Assembly: GCA_013398175.1 (NCBI GenBank)
Contig: VZRZ01001925.1
Span: 1,826,760 to 1,890,759, forward strand
DNA length: 64,000 nucleotides
Reading direction: 5' to 3'
Source: Climacteris rufus
Lineage: Eukaryota; Chordata; Aves; Passeriformes; Climacteridae
Shown: piece by piece, positions 62,963-64,000 of the stretch
Layout of the letters: the number at the start of each line of letters is the position of its first letter
How positions within the stretch are numbered: the first letter of the stretch is position 1
Made by a program: the position numbers and the translations under genes
Notes under the pieces: generated by a model
Database searches by the model: none
What the model was told of the DNA's origin: nothing
Seen by the model: the letters and a program-made list of their open reading frames with translations, nothing else

Positions 62963-64000
62963 AGTGTTCTTGCTAAGTAGCAGGACAAACCCTGCATGAA
63001 GGTTATATTCAGCTCTCTTACAAAAGGAGCTGGCCAAAAAGTAGATCCAAATAGTTGAGTGACAGGCCCCCAGTATAAAATTTGTGGTTTATCCCTGTTT
63101 AATAGTCAAAGATTAGCAAGCATCCAGGTAGAGATATATGGTCTAGTCAGCATCTGATGGGCTAATGATGAATGGGAGTTTGAGAGAGGCTTCAGATTAG
63201 CCTCACATGCATAAATATCACATGTCAGTGACAAGGACACTGGAGGTCATTGACTTGTATTTGTGCTCATTCATGGCCTTTATAAACTCTGTGCTACTTG
63301 AGTGTGTTCCCTCCAGGACAAAGGGAAGCATGGTCAGATGTCATTGTAGTTGGAAACCTTGTAAGATGTGTTAGTTCTGTGGAGTGCATGGTATACAAAT
63401 AGGTATTTAAAATATTTACGTGGTCCCATTATTCCTTTTCCATTCCCCTTTTCATGTTCCTTTCAACTCTTTCCCTACTTCACGCTATATTTGGTAAATT
63501 CTCACTTCTTGAAGTTACAGGGGGAAAAAAAGCTGTCAGATCATTCTGACTTCCCCTTTACAAATGCTAATAAACTCACTTTATAGTGCATTTTCTAGTC
63601 TAATTGCAGGTTACACACCCAAACCTTACTTAAGAAGACTTGTAAAATGAATGTTGTAGTCTTGAATGTATTTAACTTTTAACAGTATCAACTAATGAAA
63701 ACAACAGTCAAGCAATGACAAAAACTTCAGCTATTAGAAAGCTTAAACCTGGAAAATTAAGGCTGACTAATTCAGATAAGATGACAATCTAACTTAAGTG
63801 AATTTCTTTAGTTTCTAACATTAAGTGTTAGTATTCGTGTTAACTTTTAACTCTAAAGGCTGGGAATATGTTAATAATTATTAGTGATTACTAATTTGTC
63901 ATCTTTGTGATACTGGGAGAGAAGCTCTCTGATTAGCAGATAGTCCCAGGGTGTACTACTCCTGGCCTTGTCCTTACATTTGGATAATTGAAACCTTTCC
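62963..64000. other. Non-coding stretch, nothing recognised
   Basis: Unique A+T-rich sequence up to the window end, with TAAT/ATTA words in the last 250 bases (for example TTAATAATTATTAGTGATTA near 63870-63889). No open frame above 72 codons. Confidence 0.5.

Overview
The window looks like anonymous nuclear DNA from a bird. The evidence is three CR1 (chicken repeat 1) LINE fragments of different ages, two degenerate palindromic repeats of a kind I recall from bird, turtle and crocodile genomes, very low overall repeat density, A+T-rich sequence with few CpGs, and short simple repeats. A passerine is plausible, but I cannot prove it from the sequence alone. There is no bacterial-style gene organisation.

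I find no gene I can support. No open frame reads as a known protein. The longest (209 codons, minus strand, 17976-18605) owes much of its length to a T-rich tract read as lysine-rich sequence. I see no rRNA, tRNA, CRISPR array or convincing multi-exon structure. The window is therefore most likely intergenic, or lies inside one very long intron.

Layout: 1-9.6 kb is unique A+T-rich DNA with a perfect 11-bp hairpin (586-610), an AT/GT microsatellite (4.5-4.6 kb) and a G+C-richer stretch (9.0-9.6 kb). A plus-strand CR1 3' end follows at 9.59-10.10 kb. 10.1-22.5 kb is mostly unique. A 36-base T run and an undetermined base lie at 22.49-22.56 kb. 24.1-24.25 kb holds an old palindromic repeat, and 26.48-27.28 kb holds a long, much older minus-strand CR1 fossil. 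27.3-42.8 kb is unique. 42.86-42.98 kb is a 41-42 bp minisatellite, possibly inside an LTR remnant. 55.02-55.47 kb is a second younger CR1 on the minus strand. 55.5-64 kb contains the two most enhancer-like stretches (57.7-58.0 and 61.06-61.57 kb) and a second old palindromic repeat at 62.87 kb.

The unique stretches include several blocks dense in homeodomain-type AT-core motifs, suggestive of conserved non-coding regulatory elements in a gene desert. Without an alignment that is inference only. I did not find a new biological system. The best leads are the 61 kb block, the posterior-homeobox/CDX-like motif cluster near 57.9 kb, and the ancient CR1.
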